Source: Enterobacter genomosp. O
GTDB taxonomy: Bacteria > Pseudomonadota > Gammaproteobacteria > Enterobacterales > Enterobacteriaceae
Length of the DNA: 64,000 nt
Direction: 5' to 3'
NCBI RefSeq assembly: GCF_001022965.1
Contig: NZ_LECZ01000024.1
Span: 372,001-436,000, forward strand
Under the pieces are notes generated by a model, which was not told where the DNA came from, did not search any database, and was given only the letters and a program-made list of their open reading frames with translations. How positions within the stretch are numbered: position 1 is the first letter of the stretch; each line of letters begins with the position of its first letter. Below are positions 25,282 through 33,967 of this stretch, piece after piece. The position numbers were made by a program, and so were the translations under genes.

Positions 25282-26346
25282 CTACTTCTCTTCCACCGCC
25301 GGCACATCCGGCCACGCGTGGACCACGGCTTTAATCAGCGTGGCCAGCGGAATGGCAAAGAACACGCCCCAGAATCCCCACAGCCCGCCGAAAATCACCA
25401 CGGATAAGATAATCACCAGCGGATGCAGGTTCACCGCCTCTGAGAACAGCACCGGTACCAGCAGGTTACCGTCCAGCCCCTGAATAATCAGGTACACCGC
25501 GAAGCAGCTCCAGAACTCCGTCCCAAGCCCGAACTGGAACAGCGCGACCCCCACAACCGGAATGGTCACCACAAACGCGCCGATGTACGGAATCAGGACC
25601 GACAGCCCCACCAGCACCGCCAGCAACAGCGAGTAGTTCAGGCCGAAGATCAGGAAGCCAATCCAGGTGGCTACTCCCACGACAATCATCTCCAGCACCT
25701 TGCCGCGAATGTAGTTGGTGATCTGCTGGTTCATCTCTTCCCAGACCTGCCCCGCCAGTCCGCGGTTGCGCGGTAAAACGCGCCGCACGGCGTTGAGCAT
25801 CTGGTCTTTGTCTTTTACCAGGAAGAAGACCATCAGCGGAACGAGCACGAGGTAGACGGCCAGGGTGAGCAGCCCCACCAGCGACGCCAGAGAGTATTTC
25901 ACCACCGAATCGCCCATCGTCATGATGCGGGCGCGCATATTTTCGGCCATCGCGTCGATGATGCCGGCGTCCATTAACGCGGGATAACGGCGCGGCAGCG
26001 TGGCGGCAAAATCAGACAGTTTATTCAGCATGCCGGGCATATCGCGAATAAGGTAAATCCCCTGCTGCCAGGCCACCGGCATCACCACGAAGGCCATCAA
26101 CAGCAGGATGCCGACAAACAGCACCAGCACGATGCTGGTTGCCCAGCGGCGGGAACAGCCGATATGTTCCAGGCGCGCCGTTGGCCACTCCAGCAGGTAC
26201 GCCAGTACAATCGCCACCAGCAGAGGGGCGAGCAGACCGCTGAAGAAGAACAGAATACCGAACCCGGCAACCAGAATAACCAACAAAGCAATGGCTTCCG
26301 GGTCGCTGAACCGACGCCGGTACCACTGCATTAACATTTCGAGCAT
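25282..26346 (-). CDS. perM: AI-2E/PerM-family membrane transporter PerM
   Basis: A 354-residue inner-membrane protein (E. coli 353) with about eight transmembrane segments, from the AI-2 exporter/PerM superfamily. Features include the helix pair ALLVILVAGFGILFFFSGLLAPLL near the start, a cytoplasmic/periplasmic region at 120-170, and the conserved GKVLEMIVVG and LVPVLFSEAVNLHPLVIILSV segments. The function in enterics is not settled; relatives move autoinducer-2 or ions. It is divergent from bepA, as in E. coli. Confidence 0.92.
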   Translation of the reverse strand: MLEMLMQWYRRRFSDPEAIALLVILVAGFGILFFFSGLLAPLLVAIVLAYLLEWPTARLEHIGCSRRWATSIVLVLFVGILLLMAFVVMPVAWQQGIYLIRDMPGMLNKLSDFAATLPRRYPALMDAGIIDAMAENMRARIMTMGDSVVKYSLASLVGLLTLAVYLVLVPLMVFFLVKDKDQMLNAVRRVLPRNRGLAGQVWEEMNQQITNYIRGKVLEMIVVGVATWIGFLIFGLNYSLLLAVLVGLSVLIPYIGAFVVTIPVVGVALFQFGLGTEFWSCFAVYLIIQGLDGNLLVPVLFSEAVNLHPLVIILSVVIFGGLWGFWGVFFAIPLATLIKAVVHAWPDVPAVEEK

Positions 26347-26507
26347 ACAACCCTTCCCTGAATCGAATGGCGGGAGTGAGACGGTGAATTGTATCTAACT
26401 GTCACAAAAAAGACTTTCGCTTTTTGTATCGCTGACACAATCCGCAAAAGCCTGATGAATGGGATTTTCTTCATGCGGTAACACGGCTACACTCGCAGGG
26501 CAGCAGA

Positions 26508-26530
26508 GATGAACGATAAGCCGGTTCATC
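26508..26530 (+). promoter_or_regulatory. Inverted repeat in the bepA leader
   Basis: GATGAAC and GTTCATC are perfect seven-base arms separated by nine bases, 37 bases before the bepA ATG. It could be a hairpin in the 5' leader or a protein-binding site. I found no convincing sigma-E promoter by eye, although E. coli bepA is in that regulon. Confidence 0.3.
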
Positions 26531-26567
26531 GGTCAAATTAGCACATCCAACATACAGGACAGTGGTT

Positions 26568-28031
26568 ATGTTCAGGCAGTTGAGAAAAACACTGGTTGCA
26601 ACACTGATTGCCGCAGTGACGGTCGGTCAGGTGTTACCCGCTTTTGCTGACTCGTCCGATTCATTGCCGGACATGGGCACCACGGCAGGAAGCACGCTCT
26701 CTATTGGGCAAGAGATGCAAATGGGCGATTACTATGTTCGCCAGCTGCGCGGCAGCGCCCCGCTGATTAACGACCCTTTGCTGGTACAGTACATAAACGG
26801 GCTGGGGATGCGTCTGGTGGCGCACGCCGACTCGGTAAAAACGCCCTTCCATTTCTATTTAATTAATAATGACGAAATCAACGCCTTCGCCTTCTTTGGC
26901 GGTAACGTGGTGCTGCATTCGGCGTTATTCCGCTATTCCGATAACGAAAGCCAGCTCGCCTCGGTTATGGCGCACGAAATTTCGCACGTCACGCAGCGCC
27001 ACCTGGCGCGTGCCATGGAAGACCAGAAGCGTAACGCCCCGCTCACCTGGGTGGGCGCGCTGGGCTCTATTCTGCTGGCGATGGCCAGCCCGCAGGCCGG
27101 GATGGCCGCCTTAACCGGTACGCTGGCCGGTACGCGTCAGGGGATGATCAGCTTTACCCAGCAAAACGAGCAGGAAGCGGACCGCATCGGCATTCAGGTG
27201 CTACAGCGTTCGGGCTTCGACCCGCAGGCCATGCCGAGCTTCCTGGAAAAACTGCTCGATCAGGCGCGTTATTCTTCCCGCCCGCCGGAAATTCTGCTCA
27301 CGCACCCGCTTCCGGAAAGCCGCCTGTCGGATGCGCGCAACCGTGCCAACCAGATGCGTCCGGTCGTGGTCCAGTCTTCGCAGGATTTCTACATGGCGAA
27401 AGTGAGAACGCTGGGGATGTACAATTCCGGGCGTAACCAGCTCACCAGCGACCTGCTGGATGCCCTGGCGAAAGGCAACGTGCGTGAGAAAAACGCCGCG
27501 CAGTATGGTCAGGCGCTACAGGCGATGGAAGCCAGCAAATACGACGAGGCGCGTAAGGCGCTGCAGCCGCTTCTGGCTGCCGACCCGAATAACCCGTGGT
27601 ATCTCGATCTCTCGACGGATATCGATCTGGGGCAGAAGAAACCTGCCGATGCGATTAACCGCCTGAAAGGGGCGAAAGACGTCCGTACCAACCCGGTGCT
27701 GCAGCTTAACCTGGCGAATGCTTACTTACAGGGCGGCCAGCCGGGGGAAGCGGCGACCATTCTAAACCGCTACACCTTTAATAATAAAGACGATCAAAAC
27801 GGCTGGGACCTGCTCGCACAGGCGGAAGCTCAGCTGGGCAACCGCGATCAGGAGCTGGCAGCGCGTGCCGAAGGCTTTGCCCTGGTGGGGCGCCTCGATC
27901 AGGCGATTTCCACGCTCAGCAGCGCCAGCGCGCAGGTTAAACTCGGCAGCCTCCAGCAGGCCCGTTATGACGCGCGAATCGACCAGCTGCGCGGCCTGCA
28001 GCAGCGCTTTAAGCCTTACGAGAAGATGTAA
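26568..28031 (+). CDS. bepA: Periplasmic metalloprotease/chaperone BepA
   Basis: A 487-residue exported M48 protease, same length as in E. coli. The signal peptide ends at VLPAFA|DSS. The zinc motif is [15 protein letters not shown], with the third ligand Glu in [12 protein letters not shown]-terminal TPR superhelix (about 310-487) includes [19 protein letters not shown]. BepA helps LptD assemble and degrades stalled outer-membrane proteins together with the BAM complex. The ATG at 26568 is chosen over a GTG two codons upstream. yfgD follows after 18 bases. Confidence 0.95.
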   Translation: MFRQLRKTLVATLIAAVTVGQVLPAFADSSDSLPDMGTTAGSTLSIGQEMQMGDYYVRQLRGSAPLINDPLLVQYINGLGMRLVAHADSVKTPFHFYLINNDEINAFAFFGGNVVLHSALFRYSDNESQLASVMAHEISHVTQRHLARAMEDQKRNAPLTWVGALGSILLAMASPQAGMAALTGTLAGTRQGMISFTQQNEQEADRIGIQVLQRSGFDPQAMPSFLEKLLDQARYSSRPPEILLTHPLPESRLSDARNRANQMRPVVVQSSQDFYMAKVRTLGMYNSGRNQLTSDLLDALAKGNVREKNAAQYGQALQAMEASKYDEARKALQPLLAADPNNPWYLDLSTDIDLGQKKPADAINRLKGAKDVRTNPVLQLNLANAYLQGGQPGEAATILNRYTFNNKDDQNGWDLLAQAEAQLGNRDQELAARAEGFALVGRLDQAISTLSSASAQVKLGSLQQARYDARIDQLRGLQQRFKPYEKM

Positions 28032-28049
28032 TAAAGGAGAATCCACGTC

Positions 28050-28406
28050 ATGACAGACGCCGTAAAAATCTATCACAACCCTCGCTGCTCCAAGAGCCGC
28101 GACACCCTGAGCCTGCTGAAGTCTAACGGCGTTGAGCCGGAGGTGGTGCTGTATCTCGAGACTCCACCCGACGCGCAGACCGTTCGCCAGCTGCTACACA
28201 TGCTGGGGATGGGCAGTGCAAGAGAGCTGATGCGCAAGAAAGAAGATCTGTATAAGTCGCTTAATCTGGACGACAGCCGTCTCACCGAGACGGAGCTGGT
28301 ACAGGCGATGGTTGACAATCCAAAGCTGATTGAGCGACCGATTGTGGTGGCAAACGGCCAGGCACGCATTGGCCGCCCGCCGGAAGACGTGCTCGAAATC
28401 CTCTAA
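28050..28406 (+). CDS. yfgD: ArsC-family protein YfgD (arsenate reductase-like)
   Basis: A 118-residue thioredoxin-fold protein (E. coli 119). The arsenate reductase signature YHNPRCSKSRDTL carries the catalytic cysteine, and the helix-breaker arginine lies in NPKLIERPIVVANG. The family includes glutaredoxin-dependent arsenate reductases, but YfgD lies apart from any ars genes and its substrate is not known. It is cotranscribed with bepA. Its stop overlaps by four bases the stop of the convergent 274-residue gene that begins the accessory islet. Confidence 0.9.
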   Translation: MTDAVKIYHNPRCSKSRDTLSLLKSNGVEPEVVLYLETPPDAQTVRQLLHMLGMGSARELMRKKEDLYKSLNLDDSRLTETELVQAMVDNPKLIERPIVVANGQARIGRPPEDVLEIL

Positions 28407-29227
28407 CCGTTACGCCGCAGCGCTTCGAGAAAGGCCTGCGGCGTACTCTCTCCCAACTTTTTCTGCGCTTTTCCCCGGTTGTAAAATTCGCAAAGCTTAA
28501 TCAACAGCTCGCCTGCCGGCTCGCTGTTCAGGCGTGGAATGATGTCGCATAGCGGCAGAGCAACCTGAACGGCGCGGTATTGCTGCGGGTTCACTTTCAC
28601 GACGGCGCTGCCTTCCGGTCGGTTAACATCCAACCCAAAAGTCTCAACAGATTGAATATCAGCCGGACAGGCTTTCAGCGCGTCGTTTACCCAGCGGGTC
28701 AGCAGCGGCGGAGATATGCCCGCATACAGCCGGGCGTAGCACCAACCGCTCACGGGTTCACGCGCCCAGAGCAGATGCTGTTCCCCGCCATCGTCCATAT
28801 GCAGCGACAGAGGCAGATGATGCAGCAGAAGTTTCTGCGGCACGATGCCCGCCATCAGCGCTTTTTTCCCCTGCAGCGGCGCGCTCTTTTGCTTTACCGA
28901 AGCCGGCTTAAGGTAACGGTTCAGGGTCGCACGAGAGACGGCGATCCCGAGTCCGTCATTGACCATCAGCAGCAGTTCGTCCAGCGGTGCGCCCGTGACT
29001 TCACGTAAAGCATTGACCAGCGCAACCTGCTCCTGTCTCAGCGCCTTGTGTATCACTTTTGGCGTTGTCTGGTTATCCGTAATCTGCTCGCGGTTGCGCC
29101 AGCGCCTGACGGTCGTGACAGATATCCCAAGTTCGGCCGCCAGCTCCCTGTCGCTTTTATCGGACTGCTGGAGATAGCGGCGAATGCGTGGCGTGGTGGT
29201 GGCATTGGCATGCAGTTTAATTTCCAT
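28403..29227 (-). CDS. Transposase-derived HTH protein (degenerate IS481/rve type), possible regulator
   Basis: A 274-residue protein I cannot assign to a named gene. Residues 26-46 (DRELAAELGISVTTVRRWRNR) form a clear helix-turn-helix and residues 61-105 a second helical DNA-binding unit, in the order seen in IS481-type transposases. Residues 128-190 look like a decayed RNase H-like core: LSLHMDDG matches the first catalytic-Asp strand and KACPADIQSVETFGLD sits where active enzymes have KACP..I..V.TDNG. The C-terminus EFYNRGKAQKKLGESTPQAF keeps the YN...LG..TP signature. The second catalytic Asp is replaced and the region after it is shortened. No terminal inverted repeats are visible. It faces the EIIC operon, so a regulator role is inferred. 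Confidence 0.7.
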   Translation of the reverse strand: MEIKLHANATTTPRIRRYLQQSDKSDRELAAELGISVTTVRRWRNREQITDNQTTPKVIHKALRQEQVALVNALREVTGAPLDELLLMVNDGLGIAVSRATLNRYLKPASVKQKSAPLQGKKALMAGIVPQKLLLHHLPLSLHMDDGGEQHLLWAREPVSGWCYARLYAGISPPLLTRWVNDALKACPADIQSVETFGLDVNRPEGSAVVKVNPQQYRAVQVALPLCDIIPRLNSEPAGELLIKLCEFYNRGKAQKKLGESTPQAFLEALRRNG

Positions 29228-29279
29228 TGCTACAATTCCGTTAACTAATCATATGAGATTTATATAGCACAGGCGGTTG

Positions 29280-29301
29280 CTTTGTGACCGATTTCACCTT
29301 T
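29280..29301. promoter_or_regulatory. Candidate CRP site in the islet divergent promoter
   Basis: TGTGA-CCGATT-TCACC (29283-29298) matches the CRP half-sites TGTGA-N6-TCACA at nine of ten positions. It is 77 bases before the EIIC start and 53 bases before the divergent HTH gene. Catabolite control of a PTS operon would be expected. Confidence 0.65.
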
Positions 29302-29374
29302 CGCGCGCCACGCTTCACTGATAATCCACAGACATAACATAAACCGCACCACTCAATCTTGTACGGAGTTCACA

Positions 29375-30694
29375 ATGAACAATGTTCTGGGATTTCTCGA
29401 AGCAAAGCTGATGCCGCTGGCGGCCAAAACGGCACAGCAGCGGCATCTCGGGGCCATTCGCGGCGCCTACGTGTCGTTCATGCCTTTTATCATCGTCGGT
29501 TCTATTCTGCTGGTGATCTCCTCGTTCCCGAATCAAACCTATCAGCAGTTTATGTCTCAGGCCTTTGGTGCCAGCTGGAGCGCCATCATCGAAATTCCGT
29601 TCAACGCGGTGTTCTCGACCATGTCGCTGTTTATCAGCTTTCTGGTGGCTTTCCGCCTGGCCGAACACTACGGCGAAGACCGCATCTCCTGCGGCATTCT
29701 GGCGCTGGTCGCGTTTCTGATCCTGACGCCGTTTATCAAAGTGGCGGAGAACGGCGGGATCACCGTAATGCCGGTAGAGTGGATTGGCAGTAAAGGGCTG
29801 TTCGTGGCGATGATTGGCTCGCTGCTGTGGACGGAGCTGTTCTGCTGGCTCAAGCGCAAGAATCTGGTCATCAAAATGCCGGACGGCGTGCCGCCAGCGG
29901 TGCAGGAGTCTTTTGCGGCGCTGATCCCGGCCCTGTTGGTCATGATTCTGGTGCTGATTATCCGCATCGTCTTTGAAAACACCCACTACAACACGATTCA
30001 TCAGTTTATTTATGAGGTGGTTGCCACACCGGTGCGTCACTACGGCACCTCTTACTTTGGCGCGCTGATGACGGTATTCAGCATCACCATCCTGTGGTCA
30101 GTGGGCATTAACTCCGGCTCGATGATCAACGGCATTATTCGCCCCCTGTGGATGGAAAACCAGACCGATAACATCGCGGCCATTCAGGCAGGCGCCACGC
30201 CGCCGCACATTATTACGGAACAGTTTTTTGACATGATCTGGATGGGTGGCGCGGGAGCTACGCTGTCGCTGGTCATTGCAATGCTGATTTTCGCCCGCAG
30301 CAAAAACATGCGGGAAGTCGCGCGACTGGGCGCAGGGGCGTCGGTGTTTAACATCAACGAACCGATTCTGTTTGGCCTGCCCGTGATCATGAACCCGATC
30401 ATGCTTATCCCCTTCAATCTTGTCCCGCTGGTGCTGGTCACCGTGCAGTATGCCGCCATGAAAATTGGCGCGGTCGCTGTGACCACCGGGGTCTTTATTC
30501 CCTGGACGCTGCCGCCGGTGATCAGCGGTTTCATCGTCACCGGGCATCTCAGCGGCAGCGTGATGCAGCTTATCAACCTGCTGATTGGCGCCATGCTGTA
30601 TCTGCCTTTTATGCGCATTGTGGACAAGCAGTACCGCGCGGCGGAAGTGGCTACCGCGACGCAAACCGACACGACACTTGCAAAACAGGAGTAA
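29375..30694 (+). CDS. PTS system EIIC component, cellobiose/lichenan (Lac) family
   Basis: A 439-residue polytopic membrane permease with about ten transmembrane segments. The EIIC hallmarks are GAIRGAYVSFMPFIIVGSILLV near the N-terminus and FNINEPILFGLPVIMNPIML around residue 325, which forms the sugar-binding region of the Lac/cellobiose class. The protein ends after the membrane domain, and no EIIA or EIIB gene lies nearby, so phosphotransfer must come from partners encoded elsewhere, for example chitobiose or cellobiose enzymes. It is the first gene of a tight operon, three bases before the Ntn hydrolase. Substrate is unknown. Confidence 0.88.
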   Translation: MNNVLGFLEAKLMPLAAKTAQQRHLGAIRGAYVSFMPFIIVGSILLVISSFPNQTYQQFMSQAFGASWSAIIEIPFNAVFSTMSLFISFLVAFRLAEHYGEDRISCGILALVAFLILTPFIKVAENGGITVMPVEWIGSKGLFVAMIGSLLWTELFCWLKRKNLVIKMPDGVPPAVQESFAALIPALLVMILVLIIRIVFENTHYNTIHQFIYEVVATPVRHYGTSYFGALMTVFSITILWSVGINSGSMINGIIRPLWMENQTDNIAAIQAGATPPHIITEQFFDMIWMGGAGATLSLVIAMLIFARSKNMREVARLGAGASVFNINEPILFGLPVIMNPIMLIPFNLVPLVLVTVQYAAMKIGAVAVTTGVFIPWTLPPVISGFIVTGHLSGSVMQLINLLIGAMLYLPFMRIVDKQYRAAEVATATQTDTTLAKQE

Positions 30695-30697
30695 AGC

Positions 30698-31654
30698 ATG
30701 TGGGGTATTATTGCCACCTGGCGAATGGCGCTTGAAGGCGTCACGGAGTCGGCGTCTGCGCTGGCTGCGGGAAAACCGGTCTCTGCGGCAGTGGTTGATG
30801 CCGTTGCCGCCGTCGAGGACTTTCCGTTTTACAAATCCGTCGGCTACGGCGGCCTGCCCACCGAAAATGGCGAGGTTGAGCTGGACGCTGCCTACATGGA
30901 CGGCGACACGCTGGCGTTTGGTGCCGTGGGCAATCTGGTTGATATCGCCAACCCGGTGCGCGTGGCGCAGGCGCTTAGTCGCCAGCGCTACAACAGCCTG
31001 CTGGTCGGCCAGGGCGCGCGCGAATGGGCGCTGAGCCAGGGTTTTGCCGACAAAACCATGCTCACCGACCGCGCCATGCAGCATTACCGCAAGCGCTGTC
31101 GGGAGACGCTGGATAAGGGCTTAAGCCCGTACGACGGCCACGACACCGTCGGCATTATCGGCCTTGATAAACAGGGGTCGATGAGCGTCGCCACCTCCAC
31201 CAGCGGCCTGTTTATGAAAAAACGCGGCCGACTCGGCGATTCGCCAATTATCGGTTCCGGCTTTTACTGCGACAGCGAAACCGGCGCCGCCACCGCCACG
31301 GGCGTGGGGGAAGATTTGATGAAGGGCTGTACCAGCTATGAAATCGTTCGCCGCATGGCGCAGGGCATGACGCCGCAGCAGGCGGCGGATTCAGTGGTGT
31401 TCGAGCTGGAAGACAGGCTGATGTCGCGCTTTGGCCGCGTGGGCGATCTCTCCGTCGTGTGCATGAATAACAAAGGCGAGTTCGGCGCGGCGACGAATAT
31501 CAAAACTTTCTCGTTTGTGGTTGCCACCGCCCGCCAGCCGCTTACCGTATTTCGCACCGAGCGCCGGCAGGAGAAAACGCACTATCACGCCGTCGATGAC
31601 GAATGGATGCAGGCCTACGCCGCGCGGATCCGCGCGCCGATTGAGGAACAATGA
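30698..31654 (+). CDS. N4-(beta-N-acetylglucosaminyl)-L-asparaginase-type Ntn hydrolase
   Basis: A 318-residue Ntn hydrolase of the glycosylasparaginase/isoaspartyl peptidase family. The autocleavage site is GHDTVG, giving Thr150 as new N-terminal nucleophile of the beta chain. Substrate-site segments GRLGDSPIIGSG and AATATGVGEDLM match the glycosylasparaginase branch (human AGA has GRVGDSPIPGAG) more closely than plant-type isoaspartyl peptidases. There is no signal peptide, so it acts in the cytoplasm. It would split the amide bond between asparagine and an N-linked sugar, or an isoaspartyl peptide. Its stop overlaps the next start as ATGA. Confidence 0.88.
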   Translation: MWGIIATWRMALEGVTESASALAAGKPVSAAVVDAVAAVEDFPFYKSVGYGGLPTENGEVELDAAYMDGDTLAFGAVGNLVDIANPVRVAQALSRQRYNSLLVGQGAREWALSQGFADKTMLTDRAMQHYRKRCRETLDKGLSPYDGHDTVGIIGLDKQGSMSVATSTSGLFMKKRGRLGDSPIIGSGFYCDSETGAATATGVGEDLMKGCTSYEIVRRMAQGMTPQQAADSVVFELEDRLMSRFGRVGDLSVVCMNNKGEFGAATNIKTFSFVVATARQPLTVFRTERRQEKTHYHAVDDEWMQAYAARIRAPIEEQ

Positions 31655-33075
31655 TGATTACGTATCAGTTCATTACCGCACTTTCAGAGGCAGAACCGCA
31701 GAGCCATGTCATCGCCCGCGCCTCCTGTACCCATTTGCCGGACACTGCGCTAGTCGCGGAAATGCGCACGTCTGACGGCATCGCCGACGCCCGCTTCGGC
31801 TGCACCCCGTATGCCCGAATAACCCTGCTGCCCGATGCGCTCTGGCAGGACAGCCTGACCGAAGGGCTGCTCGCGGCGCTGCGCCCGCTGCTGGCCTCTC
31901 CCGTCAGCCCTCATGCGGTACTGGACGTCACGAACATCGACGACGTTGTGCTGGTACAGGTGCTGCGTTTTCTCTTTAACCAGGCGCACAGGCTGAGTGA
32001 TTTGCAGCTGAAGAAAACCGCCAGCGACGTTCGTCTTGAGCAGATTACCGCGCTCTGCCTGCCGGAACAGCGGGACAAGCTGGAAGCTATCTTCCGCCAG
32101 CAGCAGGCTATCGCCCGGGGTATGGTCTGCGCGCGTCGTCTGGCGGATATCCCTTCCGACCGCTGCACGCCGCAGTTTGTGGTCGAAGAGGCGCAAAAAC
32201 TATGTGTTGCCTTCCCTGCCCTGCGGTGCGAGGTGCTCAACGAAACAGACATTGTTGAGCAAGGCCTGGGGCTCCTTCATGCCGTCGGTAAAGGCGCCTC
32301 CTCCCCGCCGAGGATGCTGGCGATTCACTATGACGGTGTTTCTGACGGTCCGGTGCGCTGCTACGTAGGAAAAGGCATTACCTTTGATACCGGGGGACTG
32401 TGGCTAAAGGAAGGCGCAGGCATGTACACCATGAAATACGACATGTGCGGCGCGGCTAACGTGCTGGGATTGATGCTGACCGTCGCAGAGCTTGGCCTTC
32501 CCGTTCGCATCATGGGCGTGCTGGCGCTGGCGGAAAACGCCATAGGTCCGGACGCCATGCAGCCCGGCACGGTGGCGAGGGCCTGCAACGGCACTACGGT
32601 TGAAATCAACAACACCGATGCCGAAGGCCGACTGGTGCTGGCGGACGCCATCGCCTGGGCCAGCCAGCGCCATCCGCAGGCGCGCTATATTATTGATATG
32701 GCGACGCTAACGGGTGCGGTGGTGAAAGCCCTGGGGTATGAGCTGAGCGGGCTGATGACCCAGGATGAACCGCTGCGCGCGGCGCTGACGCAGGCGGGTA
32801 AACGGAGCGGCGACGAAGTGTGGTCCCTGCCGCTGGACGCGCGGCTGAAAAAGCAGACCGACAGCGCCATCGCCGATCTGTGCAACACCCCGACCAACAA
32901 TGCGGCAATCAGTGCCTCGGCGGCGTGGCTGCTGCATCACTTCTGCCCGCCGACCATTCCGTGGGCGCATCTGGATATCAGCGGTACCGCGCTGTGGCGT
33001 GAAAGCGGACGAAGCGTGGCGTCGGGGAGGCCGATTCCGCTGTTGATGGAGCATTTATTGGGGGATAGTGCCTGA
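31651..33075 (+). CDS. M17-family leucyl aminopeptidase-like protein
   Basis: A 474-residue M17 peptidase. Both metal-binding motifs are intact: GKGITFDTGGLWLKEGAGMYTMKYDMCGAA (residues about 230-262) and NNTDAEGRLVLADA, with the Lys, Asp and Glu ligands present. M17 enzymes are cytosolic hexameric aminopeptidases using two metal ions. The N-terminal domain (1-150) is divergent from PepA and PepB. The gene overlaps the Ntn hydrolase by four bases and ends the three-gene operon. It probably trims peptides or amino acid conjugates released by that enzyme; substrate is unknown. Confidence 0.88.
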   Translation: MMITYQFITALSEAEPQSHVIARASCTHLPDTALVAEMRTSDGIADARFGCTPYARITLLPDALWQDSLTEGLLAALRPLLASPVSPHAVLDVTNIDDVVLVQVLRFLFNQAHRLSDLQLKKTASDVRLEQITALCLPEQRDKLEAIFRQQQAIARGMVCARRLADIPSDRCTPQFVVEEAQKLCVAFPALRCEVLNETDIVEQGLGLLHAVGKGASSPPRMLAIHYDGVSDGPVRCYVGKGITFDTGGLWLKEGAGMYTMKYDMCGAANVLGLMLTVAELGLPVRIMGVLALAENAIGPDAMQPGTVARACNGTTVEINNTDAEGRLVLADAIAWASQRHPQARYIIDMATLTGAVVKALGYELSGLMTQDEPLRAALTQAGKRSGDEVWSLPLDARLKKQTDSAIADLCNTPTNNAAISASAAWLLHHFCPPTIPWAHLDISGTALWRESGRSVASGRPIPLLMEHLLGDSA

Positions 33076-33082
33076 ATGTTTT

Positions 33083-33162
33083 GCCGGGTGGCGGCTGCGC
33101 CTTACCCGGCCTACATATCGTGGCGGGTTTTCGTAGGCCCGGTAAGCGCAGCGCCACCGGGC
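33083..33162. repeat. BIME: two inverted REP units between the islet and hda
   Basis: GCCGGGTGGCGGCTGCGCC...ACCCGGCCTAC and GTAGGCCCGGTAAGCGC...GCGCCACCGGGC form two head-to-head REP units between convergent genes. It may stabilise or end both transcripts. Confidence 0.85.
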
Positions 33163-33170
33163 GAACAACC

Positions 33171-33872
33171 TCAAAGCTTGAGAATATCTTTCACAAACGG
33201 AATGGTCAGCTTGCGCTGGGCGGTAATGGAGGCGCGATCGAGCTGATCGAGCGTGTCAAACAGCGTGCGCATTTCCCTGTCCAGACGCTTGAGCAGGAAA
33301 CGGCCCACGTCCTCCGGCAGCTCAAATCCACGCTGCTTTGCGCGAAGCTGTAACGCCTGAAGCTTATCTTCATCCGACAGTGGCTGGAGCTTATAGATTT
33401 GTCCCCAGTCCAGACGAGACGCCAGGTCCGGTAGACCAAGGTTAAGCTGGCGCGGCGGGCGATCGCCGGTGATCAGCAGCCGGGTTTTTCCCGATTCCAG
33501 AATGCGGTTATAGAGGTTAAAGATCGCCATTTCCCACGGCTCATCCCCCGCCACGCATTCGATATTATCGATGCAGACCAGTGAGAGATGTTCCATTCCC
33601 TCCAGCACGTCAGGCACAAACCAGGTACGTTTATCCAGCGGCACATAGCCTACCGCATCACCCCGCGCGGAAAGCTCCGCACAGGCGGCATGCAACAGGT
33701 GGCTGCGCCCCGCGCCTTCGCGTGACCAGATATAGATGTATCCGCTGTGATCCTGGCGCAGCACGTTTTGCAGTGCAGCCAGTAAAGAGGGGTTATCACC
33801 CGGCCAGAAACTCGCGAAAGTTTCGTCGTCAGGGAGATAGAGTGGCAGAGAGAGCTGTGCCGGTCCGTTCAG
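33171..33872 (-). CDS. hda: Hda, regulatory inactivator of DnaA (CTG start)
   Basis: A 233-residue AAA+ protein that, bound to the beta clamp, stimulates ATP hydrolysis by DnaA and prevents re-initiation. The clamp-binding motif QLSLPL lies at residues 5-10. The sensor/Walker region includes [24 protein letters not shown], and the arginine finger region [20 protein letters not shown]. No ATG, GTG or TTG precedes the clamp motif: an in-frame TAA lies at 33891-33893, and the only sensible start is CTG at 33870-33872 with GAGG five bases upstream. That gives 233 residues, the same as E. coli Hda, which is known to start at CUG. Confidence 0.92.
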   Translation of the reverse strand: MNGPAQLSLPLYLPDDETFASFWPGDNPSLLAALQNVLRQDHSGYIYIWSREGAGRSHLLHAACAELSARGDAVGYVPLDKRTWFVPDVLEGMEHLSLVCIDNIECVAGDEPWEMAIFNLYNRILESGKTRLLITGDRPPRQLNLGLPDLASRLDWGQIYKLQPLSDEDKLQALQLRAKQRGFELPEDVGRFLLKRLDREMRTLFDTLDQLDRASITAQRKLTIPFVKDILKL

Positions 33873-33938
33873 AAGTACCTCAACCAGATCTTACATAAAA
33901 TCGGAACGGAGTTTAACACGGAACCTGCGAGGAGAGAA

Positions 33939-33958
33939 CCGGGCGATCCTTCGCCCGG
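33939..33958 (-). terminator. Hairpin after uraA
   Basis: CCGGGCGA and TCGCCCGG form a perfect eight-base stem with a TCCT loop, nine bases after the uraA stop. The following minus-strand tract TTCTCTCC is only moderately T-rich. Confidence 0.6.
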
Positions 33959-33967
33959 CCAATACGA

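Noticed and set aside
26347-26567. Sigma-E promoter for bepA
   Set aside because: No GGAACTT-type -35 with a proper -10 could be seen by eye.
28403-29227. Active insertion sequence
   Set aside because: Only the coding part looks transposase-derived. The second catalytic Asp motif is lost and I see no terminal inverted repeats or target duplication around the gene.
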